Shown here piece by piece: positions 46,371-56,879 of a stretch of DNA of 64,000 bases. The translations under genes and the position numbers were made by a program. The notes below the pieces were generated by a model that ran no database searches, was not told where the DNA came from, and worked only from the letters and a program-made list of their open reading frames with translations. The DNA is from Adenophora triphylla var. japonica (lineage: Eukaryota > Streptophyta > Magnoliopsida > Asterales > Campanulaceae). The stretch is taken from the NCBI GenBank assembly GCA_022495995.1, contig JAFEMH010000073.1, forward strand, positions 836,001-900,000. The letters are read 5' to 3'. Every line of letters starts with the position of its first letter. Position 1 is the stretch's first letter.

Positions 46371-47640
46371 TCTGTTAATGGAAAATTTGCTTTAGTCGTA
46401 CCATAATATAATAATCATACACACAAGTATAGAATGTTAAGAGATGATAACATCTATATACAAGATGGTGCGAGAGATTTCGACCTAAATGAGATAACTA
46501 TTGGACAGACCCACCCACTTGAGTATTAAGCCCAAGGAGACTCTTCACCATCAACAAAACCTGATCTTTAGCAATGGAGGACAGATCCAACTCATAAGAG
46601 GAGGCAGAATAGGCACAAATCCTGACATGAAAATGGAAGACAGATCTAAATGAATGAAAGGCATATACACCACAAGGTACAGCTCCGCTACCATGTGCGA
46701 GTATCCATCCCACCATGATTATCAGTCAAAGGAGCCCATTTAATTCTTCATTGCAATGCAACAATCAGGGATATAACAGCTAGTTAGACATATGGGAATT
46801 TTCACATATAATGTGCACGGAATACAGTAAACTGATAGTGTAATGTAATATTAGTAAGAAATCAAGTAAGCAACAGTTCTTATTTCTAGTTGTGCATTAA
46901 ATGATAGAAAGAACAATTTGCAGAAGAAGAAAAGAATCTGCTTCAAACAACAATTGAGAGACATGTCACTGCTATGGAACACATACTAAATGTACAATGA
47001 ACTTTACAGCTTTTTCCTCACACCTAAGATTATACCAGATGATGTGATTGTCAGCATAATCTGAAAGGAAAACAAATGGTTGTAGAGAATGCAAATAATG
47101 CATGAAATAGAGGAAACAGAGATCAATGACAAGGATCACCAAATTGGACACCTTATCAACACGAAGAGTCAGGGCAAAAACTAACTTTGGCAACATGGTT
47201 ATCAAACACTGACCTGTATACTTAACAATACATGCAAATTAAAGAAAGTGCCAAGAAAATGAATTCAAACTTGTCGATGAATGAATTAATTGGAAAAAAA
47301 AACAGGCCCAGAAAAGAAAATTACTTTAAGGGACAAAAAAAGGAATACACATGGGAGAGAAGGAGTTCATGATATATATACAAATTTGGCAAACTGTAAA
47401 CAATCATAACATGAGCAGAACATTTCAAATCAACAACGCTCCTAATTTCATAAAACAAAAATAAACCCTAAATCAAAGTAATTTCATAAAATCAAAATAA
47501 ACCCTAATTCAAATGAGCAGCCAAAATCAGAAAAATCAGCAATGTCTAACCCATTCTTGTTCAGGTTAACTTTCTAGGTTTAGTTCAAAGTTCACACACA
47601 CACAAATATAACACATCGAAGAAAGCTTAAAAAATACGCA
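46371..47640. other. Unit 3-specific sequence between TPP2 exons 1 and 2
   Basis: Absent from units 1 and 2. The minus strand has open frames at 46498-46716 and 46972-47205 that I do not recognise. Two copies of a TTTTATGAAATTA..TTAGGGTTTATTTT repeat (about 47445-47515) match the leader intron of the plus-strand copy at 52430-52600, so this is probably the original first intron or an insertion in it. Confidence 0.5.
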
Positions 47641-47641
47641 C

Positions 47642-47771
47642 CTTTTTTTCTTAAAATGTTTCCTTTGATCGGAGAAAACAAAGCTGATAAGTCACCTCTG
47701 GAGCTTTTGTCTTTATCGTCGGAAGAGAGACTCCGAACAATTTCCTGAACATCTTGTGAAGTGACCGCCAT
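47642..47771 (-). pseudogene. TPP2-like: TPP2 exon 1, unit 3, separate from exon 2
   Basis: ATG at 47771; MAVTSQDVQEIVRSLSSDDK to NILRKK, 130 nt with the 7-A run intact, followed by AAG/GTGCGTAT, a usable donor. Exon 2 lies 1.9 kb away with a good acceptor. Phasing: 130 nt ends in phase 1 and the join gives a continuous frame only if the ASLMP codons begin in phase. This was checked by eye only. Confidence 0.78.
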
Positions 47772-47859
47772 TTTGATAGAATGTTACGACGAGCGTTCTG
47801 CCCAGGGCGAATTATATCAGTGTGAAAATCATGAGAGAGAAGAAATTTGGAGGGGGAAA

Positions 47860-48020
47860 TGATCGGGAACGGAGTTGAGGAAAGCGGAGGGGACTCTGTG
47901 TGTGTGTGAGAGAGAGAGAGAGGAAGGCGAGGGAATGAGGGCAGGAAGGAGGAGCGAGGAGGGATTATATAATCACTAGGATTATGTCCGTTGTTAATAC
48001 GGTCAAATGCAATCTTAGTA
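47860..48020 (-). promoter_or_regulatory. TPP2 5' leader and putative promoter, unit 3
   Basis: ATTATATAAT at 47964-47973, a shorter GT/GA tract (47896-47921) and a single copy of the 22-bp AATACGGTCAAATGCAATCTT repeat. Confidence 0.5.
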
Positions 48021-48425
48021 AGTAAGCTAAAATCCGCAAAGATTCTTGACTTTGACTAAGCAATCCAATCCAACGGTCATTAGCGTCCACGGTCCATTTT
48101 ATATATGGGCTTGATCAATTTAATTACAAAATAGCCTAATTTAATTTTATATAGCCCAATAATTTAATTCAAATTTCAATTTTTTAAGCCAAAATTAAGC
48201 CGAAATTTTGTAAAATATCTGTTTTTTTCTTTGAATGTTGAAACGATGTTTTTTAAAAATGTGCGTTGACATTTTGTAAATAAATAAAACTTATTAAAAC
48301 ATGCTCTAGAAGAAGATTTCAACACTATCTCTAACACTTTTCAACAATAGTATTGACACTTTTTAATATTATTTCTCGATTCCGTCTCAATATTTATATG
48401 GGTCATATGCTAAATATATATACTA

Positions 48426-48618
48426 GAATAAGTCCGTATCCGAGAACACGTTATTTTTATTTTTTAAGATCGTGTCCGAGGACACGTTTTTTTTTTAATT
48501 AAAAAAAAATAAGGGCAAAATGGGAAAGGGATAAAATAGTGAGGGCAAAATGGAAATTTCGGCGATTGAAACTATTCATAGAACTGTTCATGCTATGCTG
48601 AGGTGGACATCCCTAATT
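48426..48618. mobile_element. 193-bp insertion unique to unit 3, 7-bp direct repeats
   Basis: TATACTA occurs at 48419-48425 and again at 48619-48625. The intervening sequence is absent from units 1 and 2, where an AT microsatellite stands. Near its left end it contains CGTATCCGAGAACACG and CGTGTCCGAGGACACG, each an inverted pair around GAGAAC/GAGGAC. Class unknown; the direct repeat length would fit several transposon types or a SINE. Confidence 0.5.
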
Positions 48619-48625
48619 TATACTA

Positions 48626-50160
48626 TAGATTGGGCCTTTAATATTTTAAATTAAAAATTACACAATGCAATGAATGCAACAAATACTGAAGTAATGATAG
48701 CAAATAATTCAATAAAATATATTAAATATATAATCAAATTTTCTAATAAAGTTTGAAAAATTGAATAATGACGGTTGAAAAAATAGAATGAAAGCCCAAA
48801 CTAAGAAAAGAATGGATGGAAGGGGAGGGAATCCCAAAATGAGAGACCAACTAAAGGAAAAATACTCACATTTTTTGGGATGGGAATCGAACTCGGACCA
48901 ACTAGATCACTACATTTCTCTATAATTAATCAGGATATAATATATATGATAAAACTAAATAATTTGAAACCCTTAAATTTTTGGACCTAAAATTTTTAGA
49001 CCCTATACAATTGGGCCGGTTGCACGTGCCCAAAATCGGGAATACTTTCCCTTGCACTCTTTTTCTAGTACTGGATTGTTTATCCTTAAACACCGATACA
49101 TTTATCACTCTCCATATCGCATTTCATTACTATATCCGACTCTTTTCATAAAACTCACTAGTCACCGGCATTAAAACTCAATTGCAAAGCAGCAGTTGGT
49201 GTCTCAAAACGAAAAAAAAAATCTTTACATCTAAATGTGGCACAATTTATGAGAAAACCCCTAAAAAAAATAATTAGTATTTATGTAAGAACAAAATATT
49301 GGTCAAAAATTGAAAAAATAATCTTAAAATTTACCTCTGGAGAAACACTAAAAATTAATTAAATTAAGAGGGTGAAAGTGTGTTTTTCAAAACTATTTTT
49401 AACTTGTTGGAGGAAGGTTTAAATTGGAATAAATATTATGATAGAAGATTTTTTATGCAAATTATTTATGTTGAAGATTTAAATTGCAATGAGAAAACTT
49501 ATTTAGGTTTTTCTTGAAACTATCTCTTAAAATAATTAGTTTCAATCAAATGGATTTTTCATAATTGCCTTGCTAAATTATATGCAATCAAATACACCAT
49601 TTATCATAGACAAAATATGTTTAACCCCCGGCCCCAAGTATATTTTTCACTTTTCACCTCAGTTTGAAAAGTTGATCTGATTGGCATTCGTATCTAAACT
49701 TTCAAATCGTCACACTTTACACCTCTCGCAAACTGGTTATTAGTTCCAAGCAAATGTTTTAATCTCATAGTTTATTAGTAAATTTTAAGTTTAGGCAGCA
49801 CTAAAAAAAAATTGTGCTTTTACAGCAATAACAAAGATGATACAATAAACACAATCAAATATTCATGTTGATGCAGAATGTTGCAGTTAATTCATGACGA
49901 AAATAAATTTAATCAAATTTGCGTAATAACCTACATCCATAATCCTTTCATGATATTTATGAAAAGGCAGCTAAAATTTATATAAATCCCGTTCCCTCCG
50001 TCAGATGTGCATAGGTAACAACACTACTAGAAGATCATTAATACAGAAGAAACATCATAAATATGCACACCAAAATACATGGTAAAAACGATTTCTCTGA
50101 AATGAAATTAGAGAAGGTTGATTCTTAACAGCCTTAGACTTAGTAATAGTCACTGTCCGT
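48626..50160. repeat. Unit spacer, unit 3
   Basis: More diverged copy of 17937-19430 and 32062-33555. No coding recognised. Confidence 0.65.
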
Positions 50161-50440
50161 GCTATTTTGCAATCTATCCCGTAGACTCAAAATAGTGTAA
50201 ATCACCACTAAGACTTGTAAGATCTAAAAGCACTAACATAGAAAGAAAATGATCAACTATGACATGCAAGATATTAGAAACGTACAAGGGGACAGCAAAG
50301 AGAAGCAGACGAACTTTGAAGCTACGGCCGTTATGGGTGAGTAGAAGATACTCAGGAGCTCTGATGACCACGTCTGTTATACTAGAATGTAATAAATTCA
50401 ATGCACTCTTCAAACAGGACAAATTCTTCTTAACTACGAA
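50160..50440 (-). pseudogene. TPP2-like: TPP2 central-domain exons (fourth-unit scrap)
   Basis: Minus strand: about 50310-50440 reads EEFVLFEECIE and, after a frameshift, LLHSSITDVVIRAPEYLLLT and HNGRSFKV. About 50160-50215 reads VLLDLTSLSGDLHYFEST followed by a stop. These match the plant TPP2 central region (PFEECLELHS..VVRVPDYLLLTNNGRGFNV..DPTNLGDGVHYFEVYGID). It is the only place in the window where sequence beyond the SPY region of the protease domain survives. Frameshift and stop make it a pseudogene. Confidence 0.8.
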
Positions 50441-50980
50441 TTTCCAAGGTAGATATAACGAGTTGAGGAACATTATTCTCAGGAGTAATAGATGAAACAT
50501 AAACTAGAAGAAAAGGCGAATAGAAAAACAAATGAATCAACTGGACATTAAAAAAAATGCTGCTATATGCAAAATAAGTTCCGTCATCAGGTACCTGAGG
50601 AGCAGCAAACTTCTCAGACTTCTCAAAATGGATAGCTGCCAACCCCAAACAGCATCACGCTTTCTGTCAACCAGTTGTCTAACATGCAAATATGTGTCAA
50701 AGGTTTGATACAAAGAAAACTTTATGTTCTAGTTCTAAAGAAGGTTGAAGGAAGATGCATTACTTGTGAGTTGGCATAGCAAGACAAAAAATATTAACTA
50801 ATGTGGTTTGTCTTAAGCAAGCCATCAAATTCCCTCAAATAAGTGAATAGCGTTGACACAAATAACATAAAACAATTTAAATTGTAAGCTTTTGCATAAT
50901 CATATCCTAAAATAACGAGCAAAATAGCGTATTTATTTATGATTAGTTACTATAGAGAGCATAAAAGAAAAAGGTGCGAA
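50440..50980. repeat. TPP2 intron-derived end of the array
   Basis: 50640-50970 matches 13910-14215 and 43970-44260 (landmarks GCCAACCCC, AGGTTTGATACAAAG, AGGTTGAAGGAAGATGCATTA, GCAAGCCATCAAA), so a truncated fourth unit ends near 50980. 50580-50648 is an open minus-strand stretch (IHFEKSEKFAAPQV) that I do not recognise. Confidence 0.65.
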
Positions 50981-51119
50981 GACAACATTAAACCACAATT
51001 ATTCTTACCTCAGAAGTTTGATTGCAATAACTAGCCTCCCTTAGGTAAAGGCCTGTAGACAACATTAAACCATAGTTATTCTTACCTCAGAGGTAAAAAA
51101 ATTGTAACTTTATTTTTTA

Positions 51120-51420
51120 AAGTGGGATTTGTTGTTGTTGTTGGGGTGGGGTGGGGGTTATAATTGTTCTCCTAGGTTTTCTAATTGCCCTTTTTTTATT
51201 TCCCTTATATTTAACATAACATTTTAGAGACTAAGTAGTTCTATTTGGAACTGTATTGCGCACGTCGTTCTCTTTTCCTTTGAAAGATCGGGAATATATT
51301 TCACTTCCTTGGTCCCAAAAAGTATTCCACTTATAATTCTTTATTAATTTTTTTAAAAAATTATTAAGAAGCGTGAAATTCAACTCAGGGCCCTTGATAT
51401 AGGACTGAGGGAGTATTATT
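51120..51420. repeat. Sequence duplicated at 62330-62530
   Basis: GTGGGATTTGTTGTTG, GGTTATAATTGTTCTCCTAG, TTTGGAACTGTATTG and GAAAGA(T/C)CGGGAATATATTTC occur in the same order in both places. The end (CACTTCCTTGGTCCC...GACTGAGGGAGTA) resembles a Stowaway-type MITE. Confidence 0.7.
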
Positions 51421-51617
51421 AAATGAGTCAGTCTTATGAAAAAAAAACATGTTTTACACTAACAGATGGAAAAATTGGTTTATCGTAATTGACAGTTCTA
51501 ACATTATAAAGTGCAAGTTCTAGTATTATAAAATGTCAGATTCAAAATGATACTTATAAACATTCGAACTTGAACTTATAAACATTTGTCACATTTTTAA
51601 TATTTGCTAAAATAGAA

Positions 51618-51800
51618 CTAGTGACAGTGTTAAGAATTGTCAATTGTAGAGTTAGATAATACCAGTGATAGTGTTAAGAATTGTCAATTGTAGAGTTAGA
51701 TAATACTAGTGATAGTGTTAAGAATTGTCAATTGTAGAGTTAGATAATATCGGTGATAGTGTTAATAATTGTCAGTTGTAGTGTTAAATAGTGTCCGTGG
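51618..51800. repeat. 44-bp minisatellite, about four copies
   Basis: GTGTTAAGAATTGTCAATTG then TAGAGTTAGATAATACTAGT repeats with a period of exactly 44 bp (TAAGAA or its variant at 51631, 51675, 51719, 51763). The last copies decay. Confidence 0.9.
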
Positions 51801-52029
51801 TAGTGTTAAAAAGTATCATTTATATTATCGAAAGTGTCAGTTATAATGTCAAAATATGCTAGTGAGTTTTTATAAATTACGAATTTACAAAATTCCACAG
51901 CATGTTTTTAAAAGATATTTACTTATTTACAAAAAATTTACGGCACATTTTAAAAATTCACTTATTTACAAAAATGATACGGGCATGATTTAAGCATCAA
52001 CGGACCATTTTTGTTTGGGCCGTCAAATA

Positions 52030-52281
52030 ACCCAAGTTAGTTGGGCTCTGGGTTGCTCCGCGTTCCATTTCCGGTGGAGAACCGATAAATAAATGTTACC
52101 CTTTGCCCTCCAACGGTCGGTCGTAAACCCTTCCTCCTATAAATCCCCCTCATCTCGTTCCTTCGCTTTTTACCCACGCACTCTCTCCATCTCCCTCTCC
52201 CTCTCCCTCTCTCTCTCTCTCTCTTTCTCTCTCTCACACACACACACACACACATTCACTCCGCCTTCCCCAACTCCGCTC
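52030..52281 (+). promoter_or_regulatory. Promoter/leader of the plus-strand TPP2 copy
   Basis: TATAAAT at 52138-52144 and a (TC)n-(CA)n tract (52189-52254) precede the exon 1 remnant by the same sort of distance as in the minus-strand units, in inverse orientation. Confidence 0.5.
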
Positions 52282-52424
52282 CGATGTCACTTCCCGAGAT
52301 GTTCAGGTAATCACTTCCCGAGATGTTCAGGTAATCGCTATCTTCCGATTAATCCAAACTCTAAGTCGTAACTTCTCATCTCTCATTCCTCTGTTTTGTT
52401 TTCGAATTTTGCTGCATATTTGAT

Positions 52425-52600
52425 TTAGGGTTTTATTTTGATTTTGTGAAATTACTATGAATTAGGGTTTATTTTAATTTTGCGAAATTACTTTGAGTTC
52501 GGGTTTATTTTGATTTTGTGAAATTACTTTGAATTAGAGCTTATTTTGATTTGGTGAAATTACTTTGAATTAGGGCTTATTTTGATTTCGTGAAATTCCT
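52425..52600 (+). repeat. 36-bp intronic minisatellite, 4-5 copies
   Basis: ATTTTGTGAAATTACTTTGA then ATTAGGGTTTATTTTG repeats with a 36-bp period and few changes, in the presumed first intron of the plus-strand TPP2 copy. Two copies of the same unit stand in the intron of unit 3 (about 47445-47515, minus strand). Confidence 0.88.
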
Positions 52601-53559
52601 TTATGGGTCCTTATGATTGTATCTGAAGCACTTTCTACTGAATCTCCGTTACATTTCGTCCTTGAATGAACCCTCTACTGAGCCTGATTAGTTTTAGTAA
52701 AAGAAATATATTAGTTAAAATATGTAGGTGTCTCGATTCTTGAATATCCCTCCCAAAAAATTCCTATGCCTTTGATAATACCCGATTTTAGTTTCAGCTG
52801 CGAAGCTTTTAGTTCACTTCTTATGTTCCTATTTATAGATCTGTCCTGTCTTATATTCTTGAATTTTCCATGAAAACACGAAGCTCGGTTAATTTGTTGG
52901 TAGTTTATCTTCTATCTTGTTAAAAATTGTCATCGAAGCATTGCTTCCCATTTTCCGTGGCTTTAAACTTGTTTCACATTAATATATCCTTTGACTTTGT
53001 TGTTGGAAGGCTAATAGATATTTCAGAAACGAATGGTTATCACCCGTCTTGATTTACGGGAATCTTTGTCTTTGCTCATTATTGCCATTGACTGTGGAAA
53101 GGTTAGGAATTTCTATTCATCTTTTTATACCATGTCATGCCATTATTTAACGTAGACTCTTGCTAAAGTATTAATGTGCAATTAGAACATTTTGTTTGAT
53201 GTCCTTCAGTGTCTTGCTAGGGTCACTGAGGAATGACATTGTTGCCTTTTGCCAATGATACAAGAAGGATCAGATGCTAGAAATAGAAAATTGAAGAGCA
53301 AAAAAAGAAGCTGATGGCGGTATTCATAGATCCTCAGGTACTAACTTAAACATTTATTCTTACTTGGTTAATCTATTTCCCACATCATTTTGGTTTAAAG
53401 TAGATTCATTAACTTTGTTTTCTTAACAAACTGATCAAGCTAAGGTGCTTGCACCAATTCTTTTCGTGTCTTTTTCTTTTTCTTCCTTGAATTTATCTTT
53501 TTTGATCCTAACAGTTCTTACATCTGCTTTGGCGTAACAATCTATTTTAGGGGCTTCTC

Positions 53560-53591
<32 letters not shown>

Positions 53592-53700
53592 CCTCTTTTT
53601 TTAAATAAGGGGATCAACACATTTCACCGCTCCCCCCTTGATGCACTTCACAGAGGGGCTTCTCTTTCTCTTGTTGTAACTTGGAGCAATCCTTCAGGGC
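52601..53700. other. Presumed intron sequence, no exon recognised
   Basis: AT-rich. 53040-53100 (CTTGATTTACGGGAATCTTTGTC type) has a counterpart near 58618, and 53206-53230 (CCTTCAGTGTCTTGCTAGGGT) has counterparts near 57897 and 58780, so an unrecognised exon may be repeated here. A T-run lies at 53568-53590. Confidence 0.4.
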
Positions 53701-53984
53701 ACTGCCATGTGGGTTATAAATTGGTATATGAGCTTTTTACAGACACTTTAACCTCACGTTTAGGTGCGCTTTATATTGTAGATATTATATGATATTTTCG
53801 TAGTTATATTGATGCTCATTGTGTGATCACCTTGTGCAGAAGGAAAGAAAGAAAAGGTGGGATGAAAAACCCAGGAAGCAAAAGCTGAAGCTGTGAAGCT
53901 GCAACGGCGCATGTAATTAATGGAACATCAATGTCTTCACCATGTGCTTGCGGAGGAGTTACTTTACTCATCAGCGCAATGAAG

Positions 53985-55630
53985 GTTATTGGAATATGCT
54001 TTTCCTTCTGTTTCCCCTCCTAAAACCATAACTTTCCTTTCTCTTCTTGTACGACAGTCACCAATTACTTGTGTTGTAGGTTGAGGGAATTACTGTGAGC
54101 CCATACAATATAAGAAAGGCTCTGAGAATACATGTATTCCTATTGGTTGTTCGCCTGAAGTAAGCTGTCTACCGGAGAAGGCCTTACGCAAGTTGACTAG
54201 TCAGTTATCTTAATTAGCTTTTCTTCATCAAGCATTAGAAATATTGGTATAGGTATGTTTGATTGACATTTTCATTGTAAACCTTTGTTTCAGGGCGTAT
54301 GAATATTTTCAAAAGTCTTGTGATTTCTCTCTCATCGGTTCACTTACAAGATAAGTATCAATCAAGTTGGCTAATCAAGTGGGTTCTCTCTCTCTATCTC
54401 TCTCTCCCCCCTATCTTGCTTTATCCTCCCTCCATCTTCAAGTTTAGGTACCGAGTGCAATTTGCTACGAGGTACACATATTGATCTTTTTGTACACTAA
54501 TTATTTATTTCCTAAATAACAGGCATTATCTTTAGAAGATATATTAGATGCAGGACTATGAAGTGGTTGACGTTGTTAGGCCAAACTCTTTTGTTTCTGG
54601 AAGCGCATCAAAGAATCTTGACGAGAGCTATATGGTGAAACAGAGATGGCGGTTGAAATCCATCAATGATTTAAATGTGGTGTAGCATTGTGGATAGAGC
54701 TTCGTAATTAAATAGCACTCCCTCTGTCCCGAAATAAATGTCGTATAAGTTGAACCTTAACAAAAGAAATTTATGAAAACTTGACTACTTCATATTTTCT
54801 TAACCAACTCTTTTTTCTTCTTCATGTCATAATGAGAATCTGAAAAGGAGTGGTAGAAATAGAAACCACTTAGGAGATTGATTACCATAACCATCATTTT
54901 CATCATAACTAATCACTTTGTTGAAACCGACCACTAAACCTCATTTTAAATGTTAACTGTTACAATCAAGTTGCTATTTTAATTTATTTCTATTTTTAAA
55001 TTTTATCACCCCAATACTATAATTTTCCTAAGAAAATCATTGTGGAAGGGGACCCTGTGGAAATTATACTAATGTCACATGTTTATGGGATGAGTTTTTT
55101 AATTTTATTACAATGAAATTTAAAAAAATATTTTTGATAGCACTATTTATAGTTTATTAATAACAAATTTACAATTTTTGATGGGTATTGAATTATGCTT
55201 TTCCTTCTGTTTCCCCTCCTAAAACCATATCTTGACTCTCTTTTCTTGTATGACAGTCACCAGTGACTTATCTTGTAGGCCGAGGGAATCACTGTGAGCC
55301 CATACAATGTAAGAAAGGCTCTTGAGAATACCTGTATTCCTATTGCTTGTTTGCATAAAAGAATGTTGTCTGTTGGAGAAGGCCTTATTCAAGCTAACTA
55401 GTCAGTTATCTTAATTAGAGTTTCTTTATTAAGCACTAGAAATATTGGTATGGTTATGTTTGATTAACATTTTCATTGTAAACCTTGTTACGGAGCATAT
55501 GAATACTTTCAAAAGTCTTGTGATTTTCCATCCTTTTCATTTATAAGATAAGTATCAAACAAGCTGGCAAATCAAGTGGTTTCTCTCTCTCTCTTTCCCC
55601 CTATCTTGCTTTCTCCTCCCCCCTCTCGAG
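53985..55630 (+). repeat. Duplicated ~435-bp block inside the plus-strand TPP2 copy
   Basis: 53990-54420 and 55195-55610 share TATGCTTTTCCTTCTGTTTC, the SPYNxRKAL exon, TAGTCAGTTATCTTAATTAG, GCATATGAATA/GTATGAATA..TTTTCAAAAGTCTTGTGATTT and a CT-rich end. A Stowaway-like terminus (CTCCCTCTGTCCCG, 54718) lies between them. Confidence 0.8.
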
Positions 55631-56879
55631 TAAATCACTACTTACACAAGAGCTATAATTAGATTATAATGATTTCAGTTGTAGCGTCGCTCATGCCAAA
55701 GAAGGAGATCGACGCCGATTGGTTCATTGAAGCTCACCCTGAGTTCGATGGCGGCGGAGCAGTTATTGCTATCCTCGATACTTTCTTAATTGCTTATCCC
55801 ATTTGAATGTTAGTTTTTGGTTAATGCTGCAATTTCAGAGAGGAAATGATGAAGGGAGTTGGATGAAGACACTAAATTTGGACAACATTTACCAAACTCT
55901 CTTCATCATTTCTTCTCCAAAGTCACGTCTTACTGCACCACAAATGTTCATATATGAACAATGTTACTATACATTTATTAAGAAATGTGGGTGTACATAG
56001 AAAAGGGATGGATGCAAATAGTGCCACCCATCAAATAAGACTTCCTTGTAATGTTGATCACTTGAAGTTGCTGATCCTTTGATGGTGTGGTGTGGTAATT
56101 GTTGGTCACTATATTGTAGCTTGTCTGAAATTTAATCTTCCTGATTCTCTCATCTCTTTTTCCCCAGCACTGGGATTGGTGATATTGATACCTCAACTGT
56201 GGTGAATGCTGATGCCTATAGTTGTATTCGTGGAGCATCAGGTACTTCACGCACCACTGCTTTGCAGTTAATCCCTCTTTGCAATTATTGAACATTACAA
56301 AATAAAAGTTTTATTAATATGAAGTTGTTTCAGTTCCATCCCCCTATCCCCCCTCCTTTCTTTCTTCAATTGCATAGGAGATTTTTTCTGACTCTTAAGA
56401 CTTTGTAAGTTGGTGTATGCGCTTTTCACGGACACTTTAACATCCTGTCTAAAGGTGTGCTTTGTCTTCGTGTGTAATGTTGCAGACAGTGTAAGAAAAT
56501 TTCTGCATTTATATTACTGTTTATGTGTGTTTTATCTTGTGCAGAAGCAACATAGGTGTTCCTTGTTGATCTGTGTTTATCAAATTGCATGATTGGGTGC
56601 ATCCTCTTCATTGCTACATGTATGGTACCTGGAGTTTGTTCTGCAGCAGTGCCAGGTGTCTCAATTTCTGTTTTTACTCGTTTCAGCATTTGGTTTTCTT
56701 CATTTGTTTTCTGATATTGTGCCTCTGCTTCTACTGCATAACTAGCTAAATAAGCTGATGGTTAATTGACATTTCATTAACATTACGTTACTATACTGGT
56801 TAGTAACTAGTTACATGTCTTCTTTGCAAAAATGTACAAATTCTCAGTTCATTTCATTTAACTTTAAAAAATTCAATGG

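Larger units (their letters stand above)
52282..56460 (+). pseudogene. TPP2-like: Inverted TPP2 pseudogene on the plus strand
   Basis: Exons found: exon 1 scrap (ATG 52282, TCACTTCCCGAGATGTTCAG, which repeats once as a 24-bp tandem copy and is followed by stops); WHVGYKL-type exon at 53705-53764 (HVGYKLVYELFTDTLTSRL); KERKKRWDEK at 53839-53900; fused at once to the Ser exon NGTSMSSPCACGGVTLLISA (53920-53985); EGITVSPYNIRKAL (54081-54130); AYEYFQKSCD (54297-54330). Then comes a second copy of the last two (EGITVSPYNVRKALENTCIP at 55279-55345; AYEYF near 55495), then exon 2 SLMPKKEIDADWFIEAHPEF with VIAIL (55693-55788), STGIGDIDTSTVVNADAYS (56168-56239) and KLVYALFTDTLTSCLK (56404-56457). The order is scrambled and stops occur. 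It differs more from the array than array units differ from each other. Confidence 0.85.

Noticed and set aside
51618..51800. CRISPR-like array
   Set aside because: The 44-bp repeats are head-to-tail without spacers, in a plant sequence; a minisatellite.
52037..52371. Arg/Glu-rich and Ser/Leu-rich frames around 52.1-52.3 kb
   Set aside because: They are the CT/CA microsatellite translated on either strand; only the short exon 1 scrap at 52282 is meaningful.
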